Notes under the pieces: model-generated | The model's input: only the letters and a program-made list of their open reading frames with translations | Told to the model about the DNA's origin: nothing | Databases searched by the model: none | Position numbers and translations under genes: made by a program | Assembly (NCBI GenBank): GCA_016712505.1 | Contig: JADJQY010000008.1 | Coordinates: 434,001-498,000, forward strand | Length of the DNA stretch: 64,000 bases | Direction of reading: 5' to 3' | Source of the DNA: Candidatus Eiseniibacteriota bacterium | Lineage (GTDB): Bacteria > Eisenbacteria > RBG-16-71-46 > CAIMUX01 | In this document: one piece after another, positions 29,106 through 38,391 of the stretch | Position numbering within the stretch: position 1 is the first letter of the stretch | How the letters are laid out: every line of letters starts with the position of its first letter

Positions 29106-29819
29106 TCACCACTCGTCGTCGAGGCTGGTCGTGGCGTTGATCCCGGTCACCACGACTTGCGAGGCGATTCGGGGGAAGCGAGGGTCCTCGCTCATCACTG
29201 AGTACTCGTCCTGCGGATAGTCGCTCGGAGGCAGGGGGCCGTTCGACGGGCGGAGACCCAACTCGACGCCGAAGTACATCTGATCGCCTTCGTGGACGTC
29301 GAGCTTGCCGAGTGAGCCGTCGTCCCCGTCGAGCGCTGGACTCCAGGAGTCGTGGCACCAGCCGCGGCCCAAGCTGTCGAAGCCGGCATAGTAGAAGCTC
29401 TTGCCGTTCACCGCGCGGAGCTCCGCGAACGACATGCCGATCCGGACGCCGAGCTTGCCGCGCCAGATGGAGCCTGAGTCACGGACCGTGATGGCCGAGA
29501 CGCCGATCAGCGAGTCGGGGTCGTGAAAGTCGACGAAGGCGCGCCGGGTCGGATCGTCAGGGAACAGGATCACCCGGGAGGCGGGTGTTCCCCACGCGCT
29601 TCGTTCGGGGTCGGGCACGATCGAAACGTTGGCCCTCCCGAACAACGCCTGGAAGTCGGCCAGGCTGGTCTCTTCGGCGTAGGCACCGGGGAGCACGAAC
29701 GCCGAGGCGCTCTCGCCGCCCGCGGGAAGGCCCGCCCCAGACTGATCGCGCACTCGCGAGGGTCCGCTTCCACAGGCGGAGATCAGACCGAGACACAGCA
29801 GGGCGAAAATGCCGATCAC
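29106..29819 (-). CDS. predicted lipoprotein of unknown function
   Basis: Starting at GTG 29819 (after ggaggaggaac) the protein is 237 residues. IGIFALLCLGLISACGSG is a lipoprotein signal with lipobox LISAC, so Cys would be lipidated and the protein anchored to a membrane. The mature part has no recognised domain; notable strings are RVILFPDDPTRRAFVDFHD and VRIGMSFAELRAVNGKSFYYAGFD, the latter like a small domain found in periplasmic proteins of this general type. It is divergent from hflX. Confidence 0.75.
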   Translation of the reverse strand: MIGIFALLCLGLISACGSGPSRVRDQSGAGLPAGGESASAFVLPGAYAEETSLADFQALFGRANVSIVPDPERSAWGTPASRVILFPDDPTRRAFVDFHDPDSLIGVSAITVRDSGSIWRGKLGVRIGMSFAELRAVNGKSFYYAGFDSLGRGWCHDSWSPALDGDDGSLGKLDVHEGDQMYFGVELGLRPSNGPLPPSDYPQDEYSVMSEDPRFPRIASQVVVTGINATTSLDDEW

Positions 29820-29938
29820 CGTTCCTCCTCCAAATCCCACCGTCGGGACGACGCTGCCGGTCGCCAGTGTAGGGCAGCGCGCGGCGGAGGTACACCGGCG
29901 GGGTGGTCCGCCGATCACCAGGCCGGGGCTCCACAGGT

Positions 29939-29967
29939 TTGGTCGTGCGCCCCGGGGGCGCTATGAT
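29939..29967 (+). promoter_or_regulatory. sigma-70-type promoter of hflX
   Basis: TTGGTC, 17-bp spacer, TATGAT. The first possible ATG of hflX (29963) lies within this -10 box, so translation probably starts further on. Confidence 0.5.
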
Positions 29968-31444
29968 ACGTCGCGAGGGTGGACCGCCTGATCGGGCGCG
30001 AGACCCGGGGCACGACCCTACCCGGTACCAACATTCCAAGGAGTCTCCTATCACGCAAGAGTTCGAGCGCTCGAAGGCAGGTCCGACCAAGGGACTGCTG
30101 ATTGGCTTCGCGCCGCAGTCCGACGAGGACGACACCCTGAACGAACTGGAGCTGCTGGCCGACACGGCAGGGCTCCAGACCGTGGGCCGGCTGCACCAAC
30201 GACGCTCGTCGGTCCACCCGGGCAACTTCCTCAGCAAAGGAAAGCTGGACGAGGCGAAGGAACTGCTCGAGGCGGGGGAGGCGGACCTGCTCCTCTCCGA
30301 TGAGGACCTGAGCCCGGCCCAGGTGCGGAACCTGGAGAAGTTCCTCAAGGTGCGAGTGATCGACCGGAGCGAGCTGATCCTCGACATCTTCGCTCAGCGG
30401 GCGCGCACGCGCGAGGCGCAGCTCCAGGTGGAACTGGCGCAACTCCACTACCTGCTCCCACGATTGACCGGCATGTGGGGACACCTGTCGCGCACCGGCG
30501 GCGGGATCGGCACGCGCGGTCCGGGCGAAACCCAGCTCGAGGTCGACCGACGGCGCGTGCGTGAGAAGATCGCGCTCCTCGAGGAACGCCTGAAGAAGGT
30601 CGTGACCGAGCGAGAGACCCAGTCGCGCGGTCGGGTGCAGGCCTTTCGGGTCAGCTTCGTCGGCTACACCAACGCCGGCAAGTCGACCCTCTTCAACCGG
30701 CTGACCGGCGCCGACGTACTGGCCGAGGACAAGCTGTTCGCCACGCTCGATACCACCACACGGCGGGTGCACCTGGGCGGCGAACTCGAGGTGCTCCTCT
30801 CCGACACCGTCGGGTTCATCCGGAAGTTGCCGCACCATCTGGTCGCCTCGTTCCGCGCCACGCTGCGCGAGGTGGAAGAGGCCGACCTGGTGGTGCATGT
30901 GGTCGACGCGGCGCACGTCGGGTTTGCGGGGCAGATCCGCGCGGTGGAGGAGGTGCTGGAGAGCCTGCTCAAGGAGCCGGTGCCGCGGCTTCTGGTCCTG
31001 AACAAGTCGGATCTCTTCGAGGACGAGACGCGCCGCATGGAGCTCCAGCTGCGCTTCCCCGAAGGGATCCAGATCTCCGCCTTCTCGAAGGACGACCTGC
31101 TCCGCCTGAAGGCTCGGCTACTCGAGGCGATCCGCGAACTGCGGACCCTGGCCCGGGTCGAGTGCCCGATCGAAAGACTGCCGGAGATGCGGAAGCTCAC
31201 GCCGCGGGCCGAACGGCGCAGCGAGCAACACCTCGATGGTCGCGTCTGGACCGAGCTGTTCTGCGCCCGGACCGAGCTTCAGCGGCTGCGTCGTGCGGGC
31301 TTCCGGGTCACCGTGCCGCGCGCCCTCCTGGCCGACCGAGCCTCCGCCTCCGAAGCCGCGGCCGCGATGGCGGCGCAGACGTCGTCCCTGCTCGAAGCGT
31401 TGCCTCAGTCCGCGAACTCGGATCCGCAATCGGCGGAGGGTTAG
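29963..31444 (+). CDS. hflX: ribosome-associated GTPase HflX
   Basis: HflX splits or rescues stalled 70S ribosomes. The N-terminal domain (VHPGNFLSKGKLDEAKELLE, LSPAQVRNLEKFLKVRVIDRSELILDIFAQRA), the linker GIGTRGPGETQLEVDRR, and the G domain (GYTNAGKST, DTVGFIRKLPHHLV, NKSD) are complete. The annotated start is the first ATG, but it overlaps a promoter -10 box. A strong ribosome site AAGGAG (30038-30043) sits 6 bp before an in-frame ATC (30050), close to where HflX homology begins. The real start may be that rare codon; there is no ATG, GTG or TTG near it in frame. Confidence 0.93.
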   Translation: MIRREGGPPDRARDPGHDPTRYQHSKESPITQEFERSKAGPTKGLLIGFAPQSDEDDTLNELELLADTAGLQTVGRLHQRRSSVHPGNFLSKGKLDEAKELLEAGEADLLLSDEDLSPAQVRNLEKFLKVRVIDRSELILDIFAQRARTREAQLQVELAQLHYLLPRLTGMWGHLSRTGGGIGTRGPGETQLEVDRRRVREKIALLEERLKKVVTERETQSRGRVQAFRVSFVGYTNAGKSTLFNRLTGADVLAEDKLFATLDTTTRRVHLGGELEVLLSDTVGFIRKLPHHLVASFRATLREVEEADLVVHVVDAAHVGFAGQIRAVEEVLESLLKEPVPRLLVLNKSDLFEDETRRMELQLRFPEGIQISAFSKDDLLRLKARLLEAIRELRTLARVECPIERLPEMRKLTPRAERRSEQHLDGRVWTELFCARTELQRLRRAGFRVTVPRALLADRASASEAAAAMAAQTSSLLEALPQSANSDPQSAEG

Positions 31445-31454
31445 CCCGAGTCCG

Positions 31455-33434
31455 ATGCGCGAGGGGATGGAAGCGGAGAAGCTGCCCGGCAGACCAAACT
31501 CGGTCCTCGCGCGCGTGGGCGATCGCGCGATGGCGCTCGCGGTCGGGCTGGTCACCTTCTGCCTGCTCGCGCTCCGGGTCTCGGCCTACGGCCTGACCTG
31601 GGACGAGCCGACTTACTTTCGCTTCGCGCGTCTGCAGCGTGCCTGGTTCGGCGACCTGCTGACCGCGCAGTGGGGCGGCCTTTTCGCGCCTTCGCGGATC
31701 GCCGAGGTGTTTCTTCAGGACCGGATGAAGAACGGTCACCCGCCGCTGCACGAAATCTGGATGGCCCTCGCGGGCACACCGTTCACCTGGTTCGGGCTCC
31801 CGGACGCGCTCGCATTCCGCTTGGCCAATGCGCTCCTGGCCGGGGGGACGGCGGCGCTGCTCTACCTGCTTCTTCGCCGCGCCTTCGCCCGTGGCGTTGC
31901 GCTCGGCGGCGTCGCGGCCTATCTCGGGGTGCCGTGCGTCTGGGCACATGCCCATCTCGCCGCGACCGAGACACTGCAGAACCTGATCTGGGTTCTGGGC
32001 GCACTGGTGTTGCCACGCGCGCTCACCCACGGGGGGCGGTCGCTTCTCGGTTTCTTCCTCGTCTGCGCCCTCGGATTCTTCGGCAAGTTCACCAACATTT
32101 TGGTGCCGATCTGCCTCCTGGGCATCGCCGGCCTTCTCGGCGCGGTGCGAGAGCGGCGCTTCTGGCTCGCGGCGCTCCTCGGGTTGGTCGCCGCCCCGTT
32201 GTCGCTCCTTTTGCTCGATCCGTACTTCTGGCCCTGGCAGGGAGGGATCGCCCGCTTCGCCGACTATCTCGAGCAGGTGACCACGCGCGGCCAGTGGGTG
32301 CCACTCGCGGTCTACTATCTCGGCAAGAACTGGGGCTTCTCACCGCCGTGGCACTATCGACCCGTCGAGCTGCTCGCGTCGCTGCCCAGCCTGCTCCTCG
32401 CGCTCTGGTTCCTCGGTCTTGCGCTGATCGCAAAGGCAACCCCAGGGACGCTCCGCGCGGCCTGGAGCCGCTCGAAGCTTGCGGGGGAGGGTGCGGCTCT
32501 CACTGCCGCTTCCGTCGACACCGACACCGGCGCCAGCACCAGCACCAGCACCAGCGCCAGCACCAACACCAGCACCATCACCAACACCGCCACCGACGGT
32601 GACTCCGACACCGCACGCTCCTGGCTGATGGGAATTGCGCTCGGCGTGATTCTCCTCGCGCTGTTGATCGGTTGGATGCCCAACGCCCCCAGTCATGACG
32701 GCACACGACAGTTCGTCTACGTCTATCCTGCGATTGCCATCGGAATCGCGTTTGCTCTCGATCGATTGCAGCGCGTGCGCTTCGGCCGCTACGCTCCCGC
32801 CTTGCCCGCGATCGCGCTCGTGATTGCACTTCTGGTCGAACCGTGGGGGCTCTCCTACCGCGCCGAGTGGCTGGGCGGAATCTCCGGCGCGTGGCGATCC
32901 GGCTTCGAACTCACCTACTGGGGCGAGGCGATCGACGGCCGGATGCTCAGTGCTCTCGCCGACATCAAGCGCACCAGCGGCGGCCGGCCCGAGATCCTCT
33001 CGATCCCCAAGCTCGACTACTTCAAGGACGCCGAGGATCACTGGCGCGCCCTGGTGCCTGAGCGCGGGCCCGAGCCGAGGCCCGCGACCCTGGCCCTCGA
33101 CGCCGTCCCCGCCTACTACGAGCGCTGGGTCACCCCCGAGATGCGGCGGCAAGGCGGCATCGGCCTCCGCCTCGCCACACCCCGTCCCTTGGACGGCATT
33201 CTCATCCTGTTCCGTCGTTCGTGGGTCCAGGACGACATGCACGAACTCCTGGCCGAACTCCTCGGCCGCGGCGATCTCCGCCTCGTGGCCGAAACGCGCG
33301 TCGACGGCGTCGTCCTCTCGCAACTCTTCGCCGTCACCCGCAGCCAGACGGTCACGCTCCCCGGCGACCCCACCGGCACGCAGTGGTACGTGCCCGCGTC
33401 GTTGCCGGAGATCCTGGCGCGGTCAGACCGCTAG
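31455..33434 (+). CDS. PMT-like membrane glycosyltransferase
   Basis: A 659-residue multi-pass membrane protein of the ArnT/PMT (GT-C) kind. The first loop has the catalytic acidic motif LTWDEPTYF, followed by about ten hydrophobic segments and a C-terminal soluble part (from about 500). Such enzymes move sugar from a polyprenyl phosphate to a protein or lipid on the outer face of the membrane; the acceptor is unknown. A Ser/Thr/Asn low-complexity loop (residues about 355-380) is encoded by accagc repeats. ATG 31467, with gagggg just before it, is an alternative start. It follows hflX by 10 bp. Confidence 0.8.
   Translation: MREGMEAEKLPGRPNSVLARVGDRAMALAVGLVTFCLLALRVSAYGLTWDEPTYFRFARLQRAWFGDLLTAQWGGLFAPSRIAEVFLQDRMKNGHPPLHEIWMALAGTPFTWFGLPDALAFRLANALLAGGTAALLYLLLRRAFARGVALGGVAAYLGVPCVWAHAHLAATETLQNLIWVLGALVLPRALTHGGRSLLGFFLVCALGFFGKFTNILVPICLLGIAGLLGAVRERRFWLAALLGLVAAPLSLLLLDPYFWPWQGGIARFADYLEQVTTRGQWVPLAVYYLGKNWGFSPPWHYRPVELLASLPSLLLALWFLGLALIAKATPGTLRAAWSRSKLAGEGAALTAASVDTDTGASTSTSTSASTNTSTITNTATDGDSDTARSWLMGIALGVILLALLIGWMPNAPSHDGTRQFVYVYPAIAIGIAFALDRLQRVRFGRYAPALPAIALVIALLVEPWGLSYRAEWLGGISGAWRSGFELTYWGEAIDGRMLSALADIKRTSGGRPEILSIPKLDYFKDAEDHWRALVPERGPEPRPATLALDAVPAYYERWVTPEMRRQGGIGLRLATPRPLDGILILFRRSWVQDDMHELLAELLGRGDLRLVAETRVDGVVLSQLFAVTRSQTVTLPGDPTGTQWYVPASLPEILARSDR
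32519..32600 (+). repeat. accagc microsatellite in glycosyltransferase gene
   Basis: Imperfect accagc/accaac repeats encode a Thr/Ser/Asn run in a predicted loop between membrane helices. The frame stays open. Confidence 0.7.
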
Positions 33435-34331
33435 GTTCTCCCGACACCACACCTCGAGCGGCGTGAATCCTCCGGGCACCACCGAACGGGCCAGCGCGGT
33501 GCGAGCTTCGTGGTCGGGGCCCATGTAGGTGCAGCGCTCGAAGTACTGGAACATCTCGCGTAGCTCGCGGGCACCGGGATAGAAGGTGTCGTAGACCTCG
33601 GCGGCGACCTGCTGGACGGAGATCTGGTGGCCGACGGCGTTCATGGCGGCGGCCATGTCGTTCCAGGAGTAGAGACCGCCGCAGACCGCGAGGTGGGAGC
33701 CGTTGGGCAGGGCATCACCGGCGGCGAAGGCGCCGGCCGCGGCGAGTCCGACCTCGGCCACGTCACCGGCGTGGATCACGCGGGCCGCGGGGTTGATCGG
33801 AACGGCCCAGCCCTTGCCGCCGCCCGGAAGCGGCTGAGGGGCGAGCACGCCGAGTAGATTCTGAAAGTAGAACGGGGCGTGGACGAAGGTGTGGCGGGGG
33901 AAGCCGGCCATCTTGACCGCGGCATCGACCTGCGCCTTGCCGGTGAAGTGGACCACGTGGAGTTCTCCGTGGGTCAGCGCTTCGACGTTCGGCAGGGTCG
34001 ACCAGATCAGGTGCTGCACCCCGGCGGCGTGCGCGGCCTGGACGGCGCTGATACCGACTTCGGCTTCGCGCGCCTGTTGCGTGGGATCCCAGAAGTTGGT
34101 CACGAGGAAGGCGCCGTGGGCGCCGGAGAGTGCGCTCTGCAGGCTCTTGGGATCGAGCAGGTCGCCGGCCACGACCTCGATCCCCTTCGCTACCAGGGCC
34201 TGCGCGCGCGGGCCGGCCGGGTCGCGGGTGATCACCCGCACACCGAACTGTCCCTGAGCGAGGAGAGCGGCCACCGTTCCGCCTCCCTGGGCACCCGTTC
34301 CTCCGATGACCGCGATGACCGGCTTCGCCAT
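33423..34331 (-). CDS. NmrA-like NAD(P)-binding protein
   Basis: A 302-residue atypical short-chain dehydrogenase. IAVIGGTGAQGGGTVAALL is the dinucleotide loop, followed by VITRDPAG, VVAGDLLDPKSL and GAFLVTNFWD as in the NmrA/HSCARG redox-sensor group. Such proteins often lack the catalytic Tyr-Lys pair and sense NADPH rather than reduce substrates. The ATG at 34331 is chosen because gggagag precedes it. Its 3' end overlaps the converging glycosyltransferase gene by 12 bp. Confidence 0.85.
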   Translation of the reverse strand: MAKPVIAVIGGTGAQGGGTVAALLAQGQFGVRVITRDPAGPRAQALVAKGIEVVAGDLLDPKSLQSALSGAHGAFLVTNFWDPTQQAREAEVGISAVQAAHAAGVQHLIWSTLPNVEALTHGELHVVHFTGKAQVDAAVKMAGFPRHTFVHAPFYFQNLLGVLAPQPLPGGGKGWAVPINPAARVIHAGDVAEVGLAAAGAFAAGDALPNGSHLAVCGGLYSWNDMAAAMNAVGHQISVQQVAAEVYDTFYPGARELREMFQYFERCTYMGPDHEARTALARSVVPGGFTPLEVWCRENLAV

Positions 34332-34402
34332 GGATCTCTCCCTTCGACGCTGCGCTTTGGGTTCGCCGCCGTGCATGTTCTGCGGCGGACGCTCTGTGGT
34401 CG

Positions 34403-34444
34403 ACTCTCTGCTCTGAACTCTCTGCTCTGAACTCTCTGCTCTGG
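34403..34444. repeat. 14-bp tandem repeat, three copies
   Basis: actctctgctctga three times, the last copy ending in g. It lies between the NmrA-like gene and vapC, in a gap of about 180 bp with no gene. Confidence 0.85.
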
Positions 34445-34510
34445 CTCACGGTAACCGGAGAACGCGGGCGCGACCAGCAGGCACATCGCGGTGCCCAGGT
34501 AACTTCCGGG

Positions 34511-34909
34511 TCAGGCCAGGGTGAGGTCGCAGTACCGCGCCATGCGTTCAAAGTCCTTGTCGGTGGAAAGGAGCGCACAGCGATGGCGAATGGCCAGAAC
34601 GGCGATCTGGCAGTCCACCGTCGAGGCTCCGGCGCCTTTCTGGGCGCAGAGTCGAAACAACCGGGCGGCGGCAATGGAATCCGACCGGTCGACGGGCAGC
34701 AGGGGAAACGGTTCGAACTGCTGGACCATCCGACGAAACGTCGACTCCGCCCGAAACGCCTGCAGAACCTCTTGCAGTATGGTTCCAGTGAGGAAGAGAT
34801 CCTCGCCGTCTCGCAGGAGTTGCGCGAGCTTGTCGGTCGCCGGGTGGAGGGTGGGGCCGTGCTTGCGCAGGGCGAGCGACCAGACAGAGGTATCCACGAG
34901 CACCCTCAA
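34511..34909 (-). CDS. vapC: VapC-type PIN-domain ribonuclease toxin
   Basis: A 132-residue PIN nuclease. The four metal-binding acids are D6 (LVDTSVW), E47, D99 (STVDCQIA) and D117 (STDKDF). Toxins of this kind cut RNA until bound by their antitoxin. The start is TTG 34909, which overlaps the antitoxin stop (TTGA), so translation is coupled. No other start fits the first PIN strand. Confidence 0.88.
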   Translation of the reverse strand: MRVLVDTSVWSLALRKHGPTLHPATDKLAQLLRDGEDLFLTGTILQEVLQAFRAESTFRRMVQQFEPFPLLPVDRSDSIAAARLFRLCAQKGAGASTVDCQIAVLAIRHRCALLSTDKDFERMARYCDLTLA

Positions 34910-35109
34910 CCGCGCCGCCTCCGTTCCGATTTGTAGTCGTAGCTCGAGTCCCAGTCGACCTTGCCAAAGAGATCGAGCACCCGACGCCGCTTTCGCCGAG
35001 CCACGTACTCTTTCAACGCTTCGTTCACCGCGTCGCGCTTGGATCGGTGCTTCCCGAGCCGCTTCGCCTCCAGAATCAAGGCGTCATCGAGATCCAGATT
35101 CGTGGGCAT
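34906..35109 (-). CDS. vapB: VapB-type antitoxin
   Basis: A 67-residue partner of the PIN toxin. MPTNLDLDDALILEAKRLG followed by SKRDAVNEALKEYV is the ribbon-helix-helix DNA-binding part of the VapB/DUF2191 family; the tail (VDWDSSYDYKSERRRRG) would wrap the toxin. ATG 35109 has ggaggag close upstream, which supports it over a 16-residue extension. Confidence 0.85.
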   Translation of the reverse strand: MPTNLDLDDALILEAKRLGKHRSKRDAVNEALKEYVARRKRRRVLDLFGKVDWDSSYDYKSERRRRG

Positions 35110-35223
35110 CGCTCCTCCGGAGCCGTCGGTCACACATCGAGACACACAGCACTCCACACATCATCGTTCGCTTCGAGCGAGAAGACAACCCCGAACTTGG
35201 TTCGTGCGTGCCAGGGCGCACCG

Positions 35224-36564
35224 CTACCGCCGGGTGTGAAGCGTGAGGTCGCCGCCCGGAGGGGAAAGCAGCGCGTCGACGGCCGATTCGCCCGCGACGC
35301 AGCCGGAAGACCAGGCCCACTGGAAGTTGAACCCGCCGAGACGACCGTCGACGTGAACCATCTCGCCCACCAGGTGGATACCGGGAAGGATACGTGACTC
35401 CATCTTCGGGTCGATTTCCTCCAAGGGGACGCCGCCGGAGGTGACCTCGGCCTTGTTGAAGCCGAGCACGTCGATCACCGGGAGGGGAAAGCGGAGGAGC
35501 GCGAGGAGGGCGCGGCGGCGCTCGTCCTTCGGGGTCTGCGCGAGAGGACGGGCGGGATCGAGGCCGCTGTGCTCGAGCAGGGTGTCGAGCAGGCGGCGGG
35601 GCAGGTCGGTCACGAGCGTGCGGAGTGTCGAGGCAGGGTGGCGCCGGGCGGACTCGAGCCAGCGTGCTTCGAGCGACTCGGTGCTTTCTTCGGGAAGGAA
35701 CGAGGCGAAGACCTCGCGGCGGATGGTCGGGCGATCAGCGCGGGTCCTGGCCCAGAGTCCGCTCACATCGAGGGCCGCGGGGCCGCTGAGACCGAAGTGG
35801 GTCCAGAGCATCGGCCCGACGCAGCGCGCGACGCTTCGGCCATCCTCGAGGTAGTCGAGGGCGACCGGTGTGGCGATGCCGGCGAGGTGGGCGTGGTAGG
35901 GCGAATCGAGCACCACGGGAGTGAGCGCGGGGACCGGATAGACGATTGTGTGGCCGAGGCGGCGCATCATTTCGAGTCCAGCGCCGTCGCTGCCGCTCTT
36001 GGGAAAGGAGAGGCCGCCGGTGCCGAGGATCACGCGGCGCGCGAAGAGGGGAGGCAGTGGTGCCCCGCCTGGATCGACGCAGTGGAGCTGCCACCGGCCA
36101 TCGCCTTTGGGAACGAGATCGACGCAGCGGGATCCGCCGCGAACCGCGATGTCGTGACGCTCGAGCCCGCGCACCAATGCCTGCAGCACCGAGCGGGCGG
36201 AGTCGTCGGCAGGAAAGACCTTGCCGTTCGGCTCGGTCTTGGTGGGGAGGCCGAGTTCCTCCTCGAAGATGCGGCGCGCTTCCTTCTCGCTCATCGCGCG
36301 GAGCACGCGCGCGATGCGGTTTCGATTGCCGCCGCGGAAGTCGTCGGGCGTCACCTCGACGTGGGTGAGGTTGCAGCGCGTGCCACCCGACATGAGGATC
36401 TTGGCGCCGAACTTCTCGCGCGCGTCGAGCACCACGATCGAAAGACGATCGGGAGGAAGCTGCTTTCGCGCCAGGCGTCTCCCGGCGCACAGGGCCGACC
36501 AGAGGCCGGCCGCCCCGGCGCCGACCACAGCGAGGTCGTGACTCTGGGCGCTAGGCGGACGCAT
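35224..36564 (-). CDS. HI0933/YhiN-like flavoprotein
   Basis: A 446-residue FAD/NAD(P) oxidoreductase of the YhiN/HI0933 group. LAVVGAGAAGLWSA binds the FAD ADP part, KILMSGGTRCNLTH is the group signature, and GTGGLSFPKSGSDGAG and the C-terminal FNKAEVTSGGVPLEEID, GEMVHVDGRLGGFNFQWAWSSG complete the fold. Substrate unknown; a recalled link is to RNA hydroxylation enzymes. The ATG at 36564 fits the family; it is 183 bp from the divergent PdxR-like gene, with operator-like repeats in between. Confidence 0.88.
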   Translation of the reverse strand: MRPPSAQSHDLAVVGAGAAGLWSALCAGRRLARKQLPPDRLSIVVLDAREKFGAKILMSGGTRCNLTHVEVTPDDFRGGNRNRIARVLRAMSEKEARRIFEEELGLPTKTEPNGKVFPADDSARSVLQALVRGLERHDIAVRGGSRCVDLVPKGDGRWQLHCVDPGGAPLPPLFARRVILGTGGLSFPKSGSDGAGLEMMRRLGHTIVYPVPALTPVVLDSPYHAHLAGIATPVALDYLEDGRSVARCVGPMLWTHFGLSGPAALDVSGLWARTRADRPTIRREVFASFLPEESTESLEARWLESARRHPASTLRTLVTDLPRRLLDTLLEHSGLDPARPLAQTPKDERRRALLALLRFPLPVIDVLGFNKAEVTSGGVPLEEIDPKMESRILPGIHLVGEMVHVDGRLGGFNFQWAWSSGCVAGESAVDALLSPPGGDLTLHTRR

Positions 36565-36566
36565 GG

Positions 36567-36712
36567 GTCCAATATGGACTGCTATTGGTCGCAACTTTGG
36601 ACCAAGAATCTGCTTGAAGGCGACGAAATTCGGGATCTACACTGCCCCATCTGCCGTTTATTGGATGGTCAATGGACTGCGTCCAATGGCAGACTATGGG
36701 GTCCATTGGACC
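36567..36712. promoter_or_regulatory. cluster of TGGAC/GTCCA dyads, probable PdxR operators
   Basis: Between the divergent yhiN-like and pdxR-like genes lie GTCCAATATGGAC (36567), TTGGACCAA (36597), GTCAATGGAC (36668), GTCCAATGG (36681) and GGTCCATTGGACC (36700). The last is a perfect odd palindrome, and 36681 is the reverse complement of its core. Repeated half-sites of this kind suit a dimeric GntR/MocR regulator. Confidence 0.62.
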
Positions 36713-36746
36713 CGCCCGGTATCCGGGAACACGAACCTGGGGGACG

Positions 36747-38306
36747 ATGGTGGCACTCTCGATACACCTCGATCGGAAAGCGGACACCCCGCTCTACCAG
36801 CAGATTGCCGACGCCGTTCGGCAGCAGATCCGTCTGGGTCGGCTGGTCGCGGGGGTGAAGCTACCCGCCACGCGGACGATTGCCAAGGACCTCGGCGTCC
36901 ACCGGAAGACGGTGGTCCAGGCCTTCGACCTGTTGGGGGACGAGGGCTGGCTGGTGGCCGGAGTCGGCCAGGGGACCTTCGTGCGCAGCGACCGGCCGGG
37001 GCTGCCGTCCGAGCTACGGCGGGGGACCGAGCTGGAGCGGGAAGACGGTGACGACGGACATGTTCAGTCGCTCGCCGTGGGGACGGGATTCTCCTGGGAC
37101 GCGCTGCTGCGTGCGCGCCCCGAGCCGTCGCCGGTCTGGCGCTTCCTCAGCCGCAACCGTCCCGATCCGGAGTGGATCCGCTTCACCGGCGCGACCGCGG
37201 ATCCGAGCCACTTTCCCGCCGAGGATTTCCGGGAATGTGTGAACGAGGTGTTTCGCGAGCAGGGGGCGAACGCGCTCGACTACGGCACGCCGGAAGGGAT
37301 CGCTCCACTGCGCGAGTTCGTGGCGGAGCGACTGGTGCCGAACGGCGTGGTGGTCGATCCGGATCAGATCATGATCGTCAACGGATCGCAGCAGGGGCTC
37401 GATCTGGTGGCGCGGCTCTTGATCTCGCCCGGCGATGAGGTGCTGGTGGAGGAGCCGGGGTACAGCAACGGCTTCCGGCTCTTTCAGGCGCTGGGCGCGC
37501 GGACCATCGGTGTGCCGCTCGATCCGGGCGGGATCCGGCTCGATGCCCTGGCCCGCACACTGCGCGAAACGCAGCCGCGGCTCCTCTATCTGATGCCGAA
37601 CTACCAGAACCCGACCGGCCTCAGTCTCGATGCCGATCGGATCGAACCGTTGCTCGAACTCTGTCGGCGCCACCGGGTGCCGGTGATCGAGGACCAGTTC
37701 GACGGCGACCTGGTGTACCGCGGGGCCCCGCGTCGTCCGATCAAGGCGAGCGACCGCGAGGATCAGGTGGTGCTCCTGGGCAGCTTCTCCAAGATCCTCT
37801 TTCCGGGACTCAGGCTCGGCTGGCTGGTGTTGCCGCGGCCGCTGTCCCCGGCGATGCGCGAGCTGCGGCAGGTGGCCGACTTTTCAAGCGGGCTGTTCGT
37901 GCAGCACGCCATGCTCCGCTTCTGTCGGCAGGGACGCTTGGAGCGTCATGTCGAACAGGTACGGCGCATCTACGGCGCGCGGCTCGAGGCGATGCTGGCC
38001 GCGATGGCGCGCGAGTTTCCGCCCGGAGTCTCCTGGACCGAACCGGAGGGCGGGCTCACCGTCTGGGTCACGCTCCCGGATGGGGCCGACTCGCTCGAAC
38101 TGCTGCAACAGGCGCGCGGCGAGGGGGTCGACTTCTCGCCCGGGTTCCTCTTCTTCCCCAATGGCGGGGGAGGGCAGCACTTCCGTCTCTCCTACGTGCG
38201 CGAGACGGAAGAGCGGATCGAACGCGGGATCGGGATCCTGGGGGAACTCCTGCGTGCGCACTGCGCGCGGATGCCGGAGCTCTCCTCCAGCCGCCCGTTC
38301 TTCTAG
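36747..38306 (+). CDS. pdxR: MocR/GntR-family regulator, PdxR-like
   Basis: A 519-residue fusion of a winged-helix DNA-binding domain (about 1-75, [14 protein letters not shown] ... [22 protein letters not shown]) and a fold-type I aminotransferase-like domain. The PLP lysine is K349 in [16 protein letters not shown]. MocR proteins of the PdxR kind sense PLP and control vitamin B6 genes; pdxS and pdxT follow directly in the same direction. ATG 36747 has gggggacg upstream. The divergent promoter region carries matching repeat half-sites. Confidence 0.9.
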   Translation: MVALSIHLDRKADTPLYQQIADAVRQQIRLGRLVAGVKLPATRTIAKDLGVHRKTVVQAFDLLGDEGWLVAGVGQGTFVRSDRPGLPSELRRGTELEREDGDDGHVQSLAVGTGFSWDALLRARPEPSPVWRFLSRNRPDPEWIRFTGATADPSHFPAEDFRECVNEVFREQGANALDYGTPEGIAPLREFVAERLVPNGVVVDPDQIMIVNGSQQGLDLVARLLISPGDEVLVEEPGYSNGFRLFQALGARTIGVPLDPGGIRLDALARTLRETQPRLLYLMPNYQNPTGLSLDADRIEPLLELCRRHRVPVIEDQFDGDLVYRGAPRRPIKASDREDQVVLLGSFSKILFPGLRLGWLVLPRPLSPAMRELRQVADFSSGLFVQHAMLRFCRQGRLERHVEQVRRIYGARLEAMLAAMAREFPPGVSWTEPEGGLTVWVTLPDGADSLELLQQARGEGVDFSPGFLFFPNGGGGQHFRLSYVRETEERIERGIGILGELLRAHCARMPELSSSRPFF

Positions 38307-38391
38307 GCGCGGCCGGGTGCGAACTGAAAACAGAGTGGCGAACGATCGAGTGACGGGCAACCGCCCACCAGAGGACGAAGGAGGTTCTGAG

